Assembly (NCBI GenBank): GCA_034359265.1
Contig: CP136895.1
Coordinates: 38,644,001-38,708,000 of the forward strand
Reading direction: 5' to 3'
Source of the DNA: Canna indica
Taxonomy: Eukaryota > Streptophyta > Magnoliopsida > Zingiberales > Cannaceae
Length of the DNA stretch: 64,000 nt
This document shows, piece after piece, positions 10,985-21,953 of this stretch; position 1 is the stretch's first letter; each line of letters opens with the position of its first letter. Made by a program: the position numbers and the translations under genes. The notes under the pieces are model-generated. The model was given only the letters and a program-made list of their open reading frames with translations. It had not been told where the DNA came from and did no database searches.

Positions 10985-12892
10985 CTATAGCAAAAGTTTG
11001 CATGCTCGGTGATGAAGGCTATTTTTTCTTCATCGTTAGGGTGTATCCGGATATGATTGTGGCCTAAATGGGCATACTTGAAACTCAAGTACTGATATCC
11101 TGAGGAGCTGTCGACAAGTTTGTCAATGCTCGGCTCAACTGGTAAGAATATTTTAAGCCGGCTTTGTTGAGGTCAGTGAAGTCGATACACATTCACCATT
11201 CTCCTGAATATTTTTTGACCATCACAACGTTTGTGAGCCATGTCGCGAAATGAATCTCCTTGATGAATTTCGCTTTTAGCAGCTTCATGGTCTCTTCAAG
11301 GGATGCTTGTTGTCGCTCGATTCTGAGCTTTATCTTCTTTTGGGCCATAGGCTTGACACGAGGGTCGATGGCCAACCAATAGTAGATGATTTGGGGGTAT
11401 ATTCCTGGCATGTCGGTAGGCATCCATGCGAAGAGGTCGACGTTGCTTTTGAGCCAGGCGCTAAGTCGGGCTTTGAGCCATGCGAAGTGGTAGTTGTTTG
11501 TATCATCAAGCGTTGGGATGTTGCTGGGACTTTGGCGTTGTTGGCGACTTCGTCGGCTTTGACTATGACTCCAAATATGCCGAATGTACTGGTTGAGGCG
11601 GTCTTCTCTGATTAATCGCTCAATCTGGTCCTAGAGGACCACACACTCTTCGATGGTGTGTCCATAGGTTCAATGGAACTTACACCTTTTGCTCTTGTCG
11701 CCTTTGAATGAAAATTTTACGCTTTCAGGGCAGTCGGGGGGGCCTGAGCAGTCGCAGATAATATATTTCTTGTAAGATAATTTCCCTTGAGGTGTTAAGG
11801 GGTGTGTACCTTTCGAATCGGGTACTCGGACGAGGTGAGAACCTAGGTGTTAGGTTGTTGTTCTGCTTGGGGAGGTAGCGTTCTTTGCTTCTTCTGCCTT
11901 CTTTTCCAGATTTTGTACCTCCGATAGCAACCTCAATGCTTTGCCAGTTAGTCTTTTTGGCTTCTCGAAGTTCTTCCATATTTATGAAGCCAGTGGCCTT
12001 CTCCTGAAACTCGACCATGTCTCTGGGCTCGATAAGGGCAATATGGTCGGTGAAGAGCCCAGATTTTAGCCCGTGTTGGATGCAGAAGAGTTCAGTCTGC
12101 GAGCTGAGATTATGAATTTTGATCACTACGGCCTAAAACCTGTTCATATACTCTCTCAGGAGCTCATATTCCCCTTGTCTGACATAGTGGAGGGTGGTCG
12201 TTGTCTTGTGATATACCCATGACGTGGTGAAACGGTTGAGGAAGACACGGGAGGCAAACCATAGCAAGGCAGTTTCTCTCAAGAAGGTTGGAAAAGCTCT
12301 ACAGAGTGACAGGTCGGTGGCTCCATGATAGAGCATTGTAGTCCTGAACGTCGTTAGGTGTATCGCGGGGTCGCCTATTTTGTTGTAGGGTGTTAGGGCG
12401 GTAGGCAACTCACTTCTTGGCGGGAGGCAGGTTGTCATGATGTGCTCGACAAAGGGTCATGTGTCAAGAGGGAGGGTTGTTTCGGCCTTTCTGGTTTTGG
12501 GATCATCGTCTTTTCCTAGGCGGCGAATGCTGGAGATTTCATCATGGAGGACAAGAATCGGTTATTTCTTATTGGAGTGGTTGCTTTCTCCCTGTCTTGA
12601 CTGGCGGCACTCGTGTTGAGCTGGGGTTGTTCCTGAGATCACATTAGCATCTCGATCTGGGCTGTTACCCGCTAATTCCTAACCTTTAAATCGTCTATTC
12701 ATTGCTAAGGGTCTTCAAGGGGAGGATTGGCCAGTACCAGAGCGTCGTTCCTCGTTGTTCCAACGTTACCAGGTTGCGGTCGATCGTTGCCGTTGGATCG
12801 TTGACGTTGGCGTGCGGCGGCGATCACTTGGCTCCGGGTTCCAACCATTATGGGAGAGGTAAGCTTTTCTCGGCTCCATAGTGGGCGCCAAA
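10985..12892 (-). pseudogene. degenerate Ty3/gypsy gag and start of pol, minus strand
   Basis: Fragments on the minus strand read in gypsy order. A leader and gag start region lie at 12705-12914. Retrotransposon gag sequence lies at 12133-12438 (FPTFLRETALLWFASR) and 11725-12126. The N-terminal reverse transcriptase lies at 11160-11423, with DMPGI, PVKPMAQKK-like and FATWLTNVVMVKK motifs followed by CIDFTDLNKAG. The leader sequence GGCGCCCACTATGG next to the LTR resembles that of non-chromovirus Tat/Ogre-type elements (inference). The rest of pol is lost at about 10984, where the copia LTR begins, so the copia probably inserted into this element. Frameshifts and stops are frequent. Confidence 0.75.
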
Positions 12893-13309
12893 TAGGGATG
12901 GCAAAGATACCCATTTAAGCGGGTACCCGGGGGTATTTATCTGTTTATGGTGGTGGGTATGGGGGTTAATATCCTATCCACAATGATTTCGTGGGTAATT
13001 TTTCTTAGGTACTCGTTACTCGTGAAAATAAGTAAATTACAAAAATATCCCTTATATATATACTAAAAAACCTTGTATTTATATTTGAAGACATTGTGTT
13101 CATATTTGAAGACCTTAATAAAATGTTATAATTTATTAAATGGGTACTTGCCAATATCCGTGGGGATCCATTACCCCGGCGGGGAATTAAATGAGTACCC
13201 ATTTTTGATACTCGTGGGGAATTAAACGGGTAGCAAATACCCATATGTTTCACGGGGCGGGTAGCGGGTAGGCACCCCTCATACCTGCCCCACCACGTTG
13301 ACATCCCTA
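12893..13309. mobile_element. hAT-type MITE with 8-bp target duplication
   Basis: 417 bp. The left end is TAGGGATGGCAAAG and the reverse complement of the right end is TAGGGATGTCAACG, giving terminal inverted repeats. The flanks are GCGCCAAA at 12885-12892 and GCGCCAAA at 13310-13317, a perfect 8-bp target duplication. TAGGGATG termini and 8-bp duplications are hAT features. The interior contains several GGGTACCC/GGGTAGCGGGTA-type phrases. It has no coding capacity. It inserted into the leader of the gypsy relic exactly at its LTR junction. Confidence 0.9.
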
Positions 13310-13790
13310 GCGCCAAATGTTCATGCCTAAGAGTTGGAGCCTTCTGATCTGGTTCAGTGTCTCTCCTTGTCTGATTCGGCGCCGGGGCGGGGGAGGGGGG
13401 GGGATCTATAAAAGACACTCCTACGCTCAAGTTAGTGTGACTCCAAGGTGGAGGTAATGAAAATTGGAATTAAGATTACCTGAGGCATATCGTGTTTGTA
13501 TTTATTGCAAGAGGAGATGATGACGCCGCTCGAAAATCTCGCGGTGAGGTTGCCCATAATGGGTGGAGGTCGATCCCAGAGATGGCGGACTTGTAATGGC
13601 GTATCTCTTTTGATAAGATAGGATGTGGGTAACCTTGTGTGGCCAGGTGGGGTCCCTGGGTAGAGCCGCTTAGTCTGGCTCGGGTCTGACTCGGGAGTGT
13701 AGTTGGGCGAAGCCCCCTGGATGGAGTCGTGTGGTTCGGTCCGGTAATGAAGGAGTGTTGTTGGGTCTGATCCAACTGGACCCAATAGTC
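13310..13790 (-). mobile_element. LTR fragment of the minus-strand gypsy relic
   Basis: Lies directly 5' (minus strand) of the gypsy leader. It shares the block around GACACTCCTACGCTCAAGTTAG with two other copies at about 39.13-39.79 kb and 41.74-42.77 kb (GACACTCTGACGCTCAAGTAAG there). Open frames at 13005-13785 on the minus strand are incidental to LTR sequence. The right boundary is approximate. Confidence 0.6.
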
Positions 13791-14220
13791 CTAGTCCAAT
13801 CCAATTACATTCATTGGATTATATATGCATGACAAGTAGCCCAATTAATTCTCTCTTGATATTTTTCTTTAGAATTAATTTTGAATTTAAAAATGAGTTT
13901 TTAAATTGGAATTAATTATTCTCATTTTTAAATGATATTTTAAACTTAAAATTATTTTGATCAAAATTAAGGTAATATATCTTTAATAATCATTATTGAA
14001 GACACAATAAAATTGGAATCTTGATTTAAAGTAATTTATCCTTAATTATTATTATTAAGGATATATTTTATTAAGTTTCTTGATGTGTCTATAAATATTC
14101 TCCTAGGGTTTTCATATTGATTTGATCCCTTTAGTGGCAGCCACACATCCACCCAAAGGGACGAGGGTTCAGAAGGAGTTCCAACACCCGCCAAGCTAGC
14201 ACTCGGGGGGTCCTCCATTG
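13791..14220 (+). mobile_element. LTR-like fragment related to 39.8-40.4 kb
   Basis: A/T-rich sequence containing TTATTATTAAGGATATATTTTA and GATGTGTCTATAAATA, then a GC-richer part with AGAAGGAGTTCCA and GCTAGCACTCGGG. The reverse complement of 39790-40400 contains the same phrases in the same order. Repeated non-coding copies in opposite orientation suggest an LTR. Ends and family are not determined. Confidence 0.45.
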
Positions 14221-15055
14221 GATCAAATCAAAATTAGGATCCTCCTCAACATCTCTAGGATGGTCAGCGAGATGACGATTGGGTTCATCAGGATGAAAAA
14301 TTTGCAGATGCCAAGCAATGGTAACCTCCATAGGAAACTGAGATACTTGTGCATCTATGAGAACCAACGTCGAGATAGCATTCAAATCATGAACTCGTAC
14401 CTGATGGCGACAAGCAGACGGCTCTGGCCACCTCAACGAATCTTCGTTGATGGCTTCGAACACGACAAAGGAGCTCACAAGGGTGATGATAGATTCCACG
14501 TTCCAGAAAATGAGGTATGGCCCCCTCAGATCAAGGCTCAAGCCCCACCTTGATCCCCAATTGATATGCAGATGAAGATGGTTCCAGCGGAGTTGACCAA
14601 TGACAAGAAGTCATCGTGTGAAGTTGTCACGGTCGAGGGGCGGTGTAGTGATCAAGAACCTCCCGTTTGCCAATCGCCTTTTTCGCCATTATCGTTCATG
14701 CGAGTGATAGACTCTAAACTGTTTAGCCAAAAACCTGGCAATGTCGATGTTTCGGTGCATTTGTCTGTGAATGACGACAATGACTCACCTGGAAGACAAG
14801 TAGCGTGCTCTTTCGACCGTAAATGTCAAGTTAGGAATCATGCCACGTAAGGAGTGGGGCGGCTGAAGGAGTAAAAAACTACTATGGTGCCAGGCACCAT
14901 AGGGATTCCTATTGTGCCTCGCTACAAGTTCACTCATAGTAGGCTCAGATTCACTAAGCCAAATTCTAAGTTCACTCATAGTAGTTTTGTCCGCTGAAAA
15001 GGGGGGGGAGGCGGTGCTATTTTCAAAGCCTGAGAAGGACTTGAGGGAAATTATA
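14221..15055. other. unassigned sequence
   Basis: Open frames exist on both strands (14218-14553 plus, 14131-14541 minus, 14566-14850 plus), but I recognise no protein family in any of them and they overlap each other. It may be part of a retrotransposon LTR or leader given its neighbours. I see no tRNA, promoter or repeat that would explain it. Confidence 0.3.
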
Positions 15056-15570
15056 TGGGACCGGCGGGTGATTGCATGTTGGGAGTGGAGGAGGAACGGA
15101 ATGGTGAAACAACGAAAAGGAGGGGAGGCGGTGCAACAATGATTGATCGGAGCCAGAAGGTGGTATGCGAGGGGAGGAATAAGTTGGGGTGACGAAAAGG
15201 CTGGGCCATGGGTGCAATATGTATGATGTGCAGGATTTCCTCAAACGCCCTTGCCTGCTACAAAGGAAGCATCGGGGGGGAACAGAGCATCATTGAGCAA
15301 TTTGATCTGATTGTGGGACCGGCAAGTGATTGCATGTTGGGAGTGGAGGAGGAATGGTGAAATGACAAAAAGAGGGGAGGCGATGCAATGAAGATTGATC
15401 GGAGCCAAAAGGTGGTATGCGAGGGGAGGAATAAGTTGAGGTGACGGAAAGATTGGGCCATGGGTGCAATATGTATGATGTGTAGGATTTCCTCAAACAC
15501 CCTTGCATGTTACAAAGGAAGCATTAGGGGGAGCAGAGCATCGTCGAGCAAAGTGACCCGATTGTAGGCA
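15056..15570. repeat. 258-bp tandem duplication (two copies)
   Basis: Unit 1 starts at 15056 (TGGGACCGGCGGGTGATTGC) and unit 2 at 15314 (TGGGACCGGCAAGTGATTGC), a period of 258 bp. Similarity continues through GAGGGGAGGAATAAGTTG, GGTGCAATATGTATGATGTG and GCAGAGCATC. Divergence is mainly scattered transitions. The duplicated block is G/A-rich on this strand, and part of it encodes the zinc-knuckle region described in the next feature. Confidence 0.85.
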
Positions 15571-16123
15571 GCAGAAACACTTGCCAAGAGATCGGAGGGA
15601 GGAAACATTGTCAGCATTGGAGGAGGTCGACCGAGAAGGGGGCTTCTAGACGTCCAAGCTTCACAATCTCAGCAAATGATATCTTGGAATTGACCCAATG
15701 CTCGGAGGAAGGTTTAAGAACATTAATGACTGGGACTCATCGACGAGGACGACGGCGGTGAACAACAATCCAAGATGTAGCGTTGGCATCAAGAGAAGTG
15801 CTCTATGAAGCCAGAGGGGATGAAGCAGAAGGCGAAGGGGAAGATGGTAAGGGAAAGAGGGAGTACAAGGTGGAGAGATTGTAGGTGTTAGAAGAGGGGG
15901 AAGTGGAGCATGTCATCTTCCTCAGAATTCCTCGGCATCATTACTTCCCTCAAGATGTTCCTCTTCTCATTAACATAGTAAAGAATGCCCATGAAAAATA
16001 AAGGGTAGCAATGATGAGGGCAAATTAGAACCATAGACATATAGGTAATCGACAGAAAATTGATATGCAAAAATTAGGGAAGGGAGTAAAGAAAAAGAGA
16101 GGATTATCACCAAATATCTTTTA
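15500..16123 (-). pseudogene. zinc-knuckle coding relic (LINE ORF1 or gag-like), minus strand
   Basis: On the minus strand, 15541-15590 encodes KCFCCLQSGHFARRC, a perfect C-X2-C-X4-H-X4-C zinc knuckle, followed by APPNAS and a stop. Upstream on the minus strand (about 15640-15720) a short open stretch reads SISFAEIVKLGRLEAP. Knuckles in this context occur in LINE ORF1 and retroelement gag proteins. No other domain is recognisable to 16123, so the class is uncertain. The knuckle region recurs in a decayed form in the tandem copy at 15270-15315. Confidence 0.4.
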
Positions 16124-16219
16124 GGGGGCATTTGGTATGCAACAATCTATCTACATTATCGATAATGTGGCTTTTAAATTCTCAGGACTCACACATTATC
16201 ATGTTTGGTTCAGGCATGC
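16124..16219. mobile_element. Harbinger-like MITE, left part
   Basis: Begins GGGGGCATTTGGTATGC directly after TTA (16121-16123). It is interrupted at 16219 by the chromovirus; the remainder is at 24332-24607. Without the insert the MITE would be 372 bp. Confidence 0.65.
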
Positions 16220-17375
16220 TGTTAGACCCCTAAAGCCCATGGATGGCCTAAGTGTCGCACCTCGGGCACGGGTAGGCCATGGGCATCCCAAACAGAGGTA
16301 TTTTGATGGCGAGCGGAACAAAGACAACTCATGTGCGCAATGGCATGAGTGTCGCTCACGTCGCACAGCAGCAGGCCGCACGCACTATGGCGGGGCGCAG
16401 GCGTGTGTCACACGGCCATGGCGAGGCTAAGTCTCGCAATGGGTGGGACATTTGATGATGTTGTGGAGCAGCAGGGTCCCGCGTGTGCAATGGCGCGTGG
16501 CTATGCGAGTGACGCATGACCTTGGCAGGGCTCAGGCGCGCATTGCACAGCCATGGCGAGGCAAAGCCCCATGCGCAGCATGGCGCATGCAGGGGCAAAG
16601 CATGGCTGCTCATTGGCGGGGTGACCCGTGCGCACAAAGGCACGAGCGTGGCGAGGCGTGGCGGTGATTGCAACATGGAGCGATGCAAGCAACGGTGCGC
16701 GGAGCATGCACTACTGACCTTGCACTCGGCCAAGACCAAGACTGGGCGAGGCAAAACATGACTCAGGGGCACCCAAGCTAGATGCGGTGCACCTGATCAA
16801 GTGAAGGCTGCTGACTTGGGCAAAATCCGATGGTGGACAACATTTGGACAGCCTGGATGGTGCCAGTCGAAGTGACCCTTGGAGAAGGGTTGCAACTGGT
16901 CTTAGCACTGAGCCCTTTCCCAAGGGTTGTGTTGCCTAGCAAAGGGGCCTGCTCGCCCCAAACCCTATAAATAGGGTCCTTAGGCCATGGTGGCCAAGGA
17001 GGATATTGAGAGAGGGAATAGAGATTGTAGGCTAAGTGAGTGACATTACTTGTAAGACATCAACCCTTGTACTTGAGAGAAGTAAGCCTTGGTGGCGCAG
17101 CTGTGTAAGAAACCTTCTATACTTGTAAACAATTGTAAATCAATGCATATAGTATTCCTTCAAGTGTTGTTCCTTGCTCCATCATCTATCTTGTTGTGAG
17201 TTGGTGAACCTCGACTTGCTACTCGCCCCTTGACGCTCCTAGTTCGCTACGGAGTACCTTCTGTGACCTTGTGCGTAGAACATTGCGGAAGCAAAACAAG
17301 GCTGGCTGGGAGCAACGGGTTGTTCAGCGCCATCACATAGTCAAAAATTTTGGGCACAAAATTGACCCTGTGACA
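16220..17375 (+). mobile_element. chromovirus 5' LTR
   Basis: 1,156 bp from TGTTAGACCCC to TTGACCCTGTGACA. The 5-bp target duplication CATGC precedes it (16215-16219) and follows the 3' LTR (24327-24331). A primer-binding-site-like sequence, TGTATCATAGCT (17379-17390), lies just inside and resembles the initiator-methionine tRNA complement with mismatches. LTR sequence includes several AAAGCC/GCGCA-rich imperfect repeats (16330-16730). Confidence 0.92.
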
Positions 17376-17566
17376 ATTTGTATCATAGCTGCGTTTGACG
17401 CAAGTTGGAGACAGATCTCCAGCCACTCTCGGTGAATCGGCAGTACCTCGCTTGTTGGTGGTCAGCAAGCTTTGTGGGGGAGACAAGGTTCGGCTCTACC
17501 AGCCCCACAGCAACAAAAAGAAAAGTAGATTGTGAATGCGAATGATGGACGCACTCAGAACGCGTC

Positions 17567-18570
17567 ATGGCCCTGGAAGCAACCATGGGGTCGATGGATG
17601 CACTCGAGGAACGCATCAGGGCCTTGGAAGCAACAATCAAGCCGATGGCCACAGAGATGGCTGACGTCAAGGTTGAACTCATTGTTCAGCGCAGAGCGCT
17701 TAGCGCTACCGACTCGGGCAACTCCAAGAATAGGCTAAGGGTCCCAGAACCTCGATACTTCAATGGAGAAAGAAGTTCCAAAGAGTTGGAACACTTCATT
17801 TGGGACATTGAACACTACTTTGAGACTGCCTGTGTTACTGAAGAAGAAAAGGTGCCCCTCACCACCATGTATTTGGCAGGTGACGCCAAACTATGGTGGC
17901 GAACTCGGGAAAGAGATGCCGTCGTCGGTGGACGTCCAAAAATTGAAGACTGGGATGCACTGAAGGTGGAACTGAGGCAATAGTTCTTACCAAGCAATGC
18001 TTCGTGGGTGGCCGGTGAAGCAATGTCCAAACTACGACAAATCGGCACCGTGCGAGACTACGTGAAAGACTTCAGTGCCTTGATGTTGGCTGTGACGAAA
18101 ATGTCGATGTCGACAAGTTGTTCAACTTGCTACGTGGCCTACAACATTGGGCACAAGTTGAACTCGGGCGGCAAGGAGTTGCGAATGTTGCCACTGCCAT
18201 GACGCGTGCCGAAGCTCAGGTGGACTTGCGCGTCAAGGAGGAACACACTCCCAGGAAGGTGCATGTCTTTGACAAGCCCTCAGCCCGGCAAGGCGATAGA
18301 CAAAAACTTGAAGAAGCGGACTCCTAAAGATAAGGGAAGGCAAGGATGAATGAAGGATCATTCATAAAGGACCCAATGCAACATGTGGGATGCTTTATTT
18401 GCAGCAGACCACATCGGGCTGTCGACTACCCCAAAAGGGGAAAACTCACTGCATTGATGAATCGAGAGGAGGACTCCAATACGGATGAGGGCTCGGACGA
18501 TGGCCCTTCTCTCATGGAAACTTTGCAAGTTCTTGGTGCACTTCGTTCAGGGAAGAAGTCCCTAACAGAC
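17567..18570 (+). pseudogene. chromovirus gag (broken)
   Basis: The gag frame opens at ATG 17567 and includes a retrotransposon gag domain (EPRYFNGERSSKELEHF, LAGDAKLWWRTR). A TAG at 17981 interrupts it; homology continues at 17984-18330 and, after a frame change, at 18346. The zinc knuckle near 18388-18430 reads CFICSRPHRAVDY, so the last Cys is Tyr. The protein would have coated the element's RNA; it is not functional here. Confidence 0.9.
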
Positions 18571-21500
18571 GACTTAACATATTTGAACTTGAAAGTGAAT
18601 GATAAAGAGATGGAGGCCATGGTGGACACAGGAGCCACTCACAATTTCATTTCGGACTGAGTGGTGGACAAACTTAGTCTGAAGGTGCAGCCCTATACCA
18701 CCTACATCAAAGCTGTGAATTCCCAGAGCTGACCAATTCTGGGCATGGCGAAGGGCACTCAAGTGCACATCGGTGACTGGAGCGGCAGCCTCGACATACT
18801 AGTCATTCCTTTGGATGACTTTGACATGATTTTGGATAATAATTTTATGATGCAGGCCGGAGCAATCATAATACCCCATCTGGCGGGGGTAATGATCACT
18901 AATCCAATGCAACCTTATTTCCTTCAAGGCTTCAAGAAGCGTAGGCAAGCGGACAGGAGAACCGTAGAAACAATATCGGCCATGCAATTGGCCAAAGGTT
19001 GGAAGAGGGGCCAGCCAACTTACCTTGTTGCAGTGTTTGCAGTAGACTTGACGGAGAACAGTGAAGGTGTGGAAATTCGTGAGTCCGTATAGAACCTCTT
19101 GGTGCAATACCAAGACATCATGCCGGCAGAGCTACCGGTAGGCTTGCCACCGAGGAGGACGGTGGACCACAAGATAGAGCTCGTCCTGGTACAAGGCCAC
19201 CAGCCAAAGCCCCGTACCGTATGTCTCCAAAGGAACTCGAGGAGCTCAAGAAACAGCTAACTGAACTGTTGGAAATAGGGAAGATTCAACCCTCGACGGC
19301 TCCGTTTGGTTCCCCGGTGCTTTTTTAGGAAAAGCAAGACGGGACGCTAAGATTATGCGTTGACTATAGGGGGTTGAACAAGGTTACTGTCAAAAACAAA
19401 TACCTGGTCCCTTTGATTGCTGATTTATTTGATCGACTGAGCGGAGCTTCGATCTTTACTAAGTTGGATTTGCGATCAGGCTACTGGCAGGTTCGATTCG
19501 CAAAGGAAGATGAACCAAAGACTGCAATGGTCACTCGATATGGTTCTTATGAATTCCTAGTCATGCCTTTTGGCTTGACGAATGCACCTGCAACTTTTTT
19601 TAATCTCATGAACATGATCTTCCATGATGTACTTGACAAGTTTGTGGTAGTATACCTTGATGATATTGTTGTTTACTCCTCGTCTTTGGATGATCATTTG
19701 AAGCATTTACAAATTGTGTTTCAACGATTAAAAGAGCATGAGTTATACATGAAGAAAGAAAAGTGTGAATTCTTCACTCCGAGTATTAAGTTTTTGGGAC
19801 ATGTAATTGAAAAGGGATCCGTGAAGATGAAACCTCGCAAAGTTAAAGCGATTGAGGACTAGCCAGTCCCCAACACAATCAGTGAACTCCGGAGCTTCTT
19901 GGGATTAGCCAACTACTATCGGAAGTTCATTCAGGGATACTCGCAAGTAGTATCTCCGCTGACAAATCTTTTGGAGAAGGATCGGCCGTGGGAATGGACG
20001 AAAAAATGTCAATGGGCCTTTGAAAAATTAAAGACAAAGATAGTTACTAAACTTGTGTTGAAGTTGCCTGACTTCAACAACCCGTTTGAGGTGCAAACGG
20101 AGGCTTCCGACCGGGCTGTCGGAGGTGTTCTCGTATAAGACGGGCATCCTGTGGCATTTGAGAGTTGGAAACTCAAGCCGGCAGAACAGAATTACTCAGC
20201 TCATGAGAAGGAGATGCTTGTAGTCATACATTGTCTTAGAGTATGGCGTGTTTACCTGTTGGGAACAACGTTCGTCGTCAAGACAGATAATGTCGCTAAC
20301 ACTTTCTTCAAAACTCAAAAAAAGTTATCGCCAAGGCAGGCCCGGTGGTAGGAGTTCTTGGAAGAATACAACTTTGAATGGGAGCACAAGCCGAGACGAC
20401 ACAACCAAGTCGCTGATGCTCTAAGAAGGAAGGCGACGGAGATGGTGGCAGCAATATCTCAGATAGAGTCTGAGTTTGTAGATCGCCTCAATGAGCAAGC
20501 GCTGTAGGACTCCACTTATCAACTCTTGATGGTGAAAGTTCGTGATGGCAAGATAAGGCATTATTGGTTGCAGGATGGGCTGCTTTACGCCAAAGGCAAC
20601 CGCGCCTACATCCCCAATGGAGGGGGACTCCGAACGGAACTACTGCGCGAGTGCCATGACGCACAATGGGCATGACATCCAGGGAAGGAGAGGACCTTGG
20701 CGTTGTTAGCTCGTTCCTACTACTAGCCCAGGATATATGGAGGCGGACGTGGAATTATACGTCCGCACTTGTCTGGTGTGCCAACAAGACAAGGTGGAGC
20801 GCAGAGCGGCGGTCGGGCTGCTGCAACCTCTACCCGTTCCTGAGAAGCCATGGACATTCGTATCCATGGACTTCATCACTGGCTTCCCAGAAGTTGATGG
20901 ACATGATGCAGTAATGGTGATCGTCGATCTCTTCTCCAAATATGCGATCTTCTGTCTAGTGCAGAAGCCTTGCACAATGGAGATGGTGCCCGAGGAGTTC
21001 TACCGGAACGTGGTGAAGTTCTTTGGACTCCCTACCAACATAGTTAGTGATCGGGATGGTCGGTATACAGGAAAAGTTGGACGCAATTGTTTAAGATGAT
21101 GGGTATTGAACTGAAGTTCTCTACCACCAATCACCCTCTAACGGATGGACAGACAGAGCGCATCAACCAACTGTTGGAAGAGTTCCTAAGGCATTATGCC
21201 ACTGCTAGCCAAAAAGTTGGCTAGACCTATTGGACACTGCCCAGTTTTATTATAATTTGCATCGCTCCTCCGCCACAGGTTTCAGCCCATTCGATCTGGC
21301 AATGAGATACCAGCTGCTGATGCTGCATGAAATTGCTCTGCAAAAGAAGGAAGGACCATGCCCCGCAGCATACCGGCATGCGCGAAGCAAACAGGAGATG
21401 CTTGAGGAAGCCAGAGATATCTTGGAGAAAATGAATAAGTACGCCGATAAGGGAAGGCGACCCTTAGAGTTTCTGGTCGGAGATAAAGTGATGCTGAAAC

Positions 21501-21950
21501 TTACACTGCAGATGTGGAAGGTCACCAACAAATAGTGGCATAAAGGTCTAATTCAAAGATATGATGGACCTTTTGAAGTTGTCAAGAAGGTAGGTGCAGT
21601 CGCATACCGCATTGCACTGCCCGAAAGGATGTAGATTCATCCTACTTTCCATGTGAGCTACCTGAAGCCTTTTCATGAAGATCCAAACAACCCCGAGCAC
21701 GCGTTGGCCAAGCGCGCACCTCTGACTGTGAGAAAAGAGTTACAGGAGGAGGTAGACAAAGTGCTGGACCACAGATCATTAGGGTACAACAAAATGAACC
21801 GGAGGATGAAATACTTGGTGACTTGGAAGGGTCATCCAGAAATAGGCGCAAGCTGGGAAAAGGCGGCGGATTTGTGGCAATACGAAGACAGAATTCAGGC
21901 GTACCACAGGTCCATTCCGACGAGGGCGTCGGCTCTTTCAAGTGGGGAAA
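18571..21950 (+). pseudogene. chromovirus pol: protease, RT, RNase H, integrase, chromodomain (broken)
   Basis: Domains in order. Protease at about 18571-18960 (MVDTGATHNFIS). Reverse transcriptase at about 19210-20130 ([35 protein letters not shown]). RNase H at about 20080-20460, where the first acidic motif reads QTEASDR with Glu in place of the usual Asp. Integrase at about 20480-21640 (CLVCQQDK zinc-binding half, VSMDFITGFPE, VSDRDGRYTG, GQTERIN). Chromodomain at about 21785-21905 (YLVTWKGHPE, ASWEKAADLWQYEDRI). The C-terminal chromodomain defines a chromovirus. At least eight stops or frameshifts (near 18659, 18730, 19091, 19327, 19861, 20136, 20350, 20507, 20674) kill it. Confidence 0.93.
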
Positions 21951-21953
21951 GTT

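Noticed and set aside
16330..16770. Several overlapping Ala/Arg/His-rich open frames
   Set aside because: They lie within the chromovirus LTR and recur in the 3' LTR; no protein conservation.
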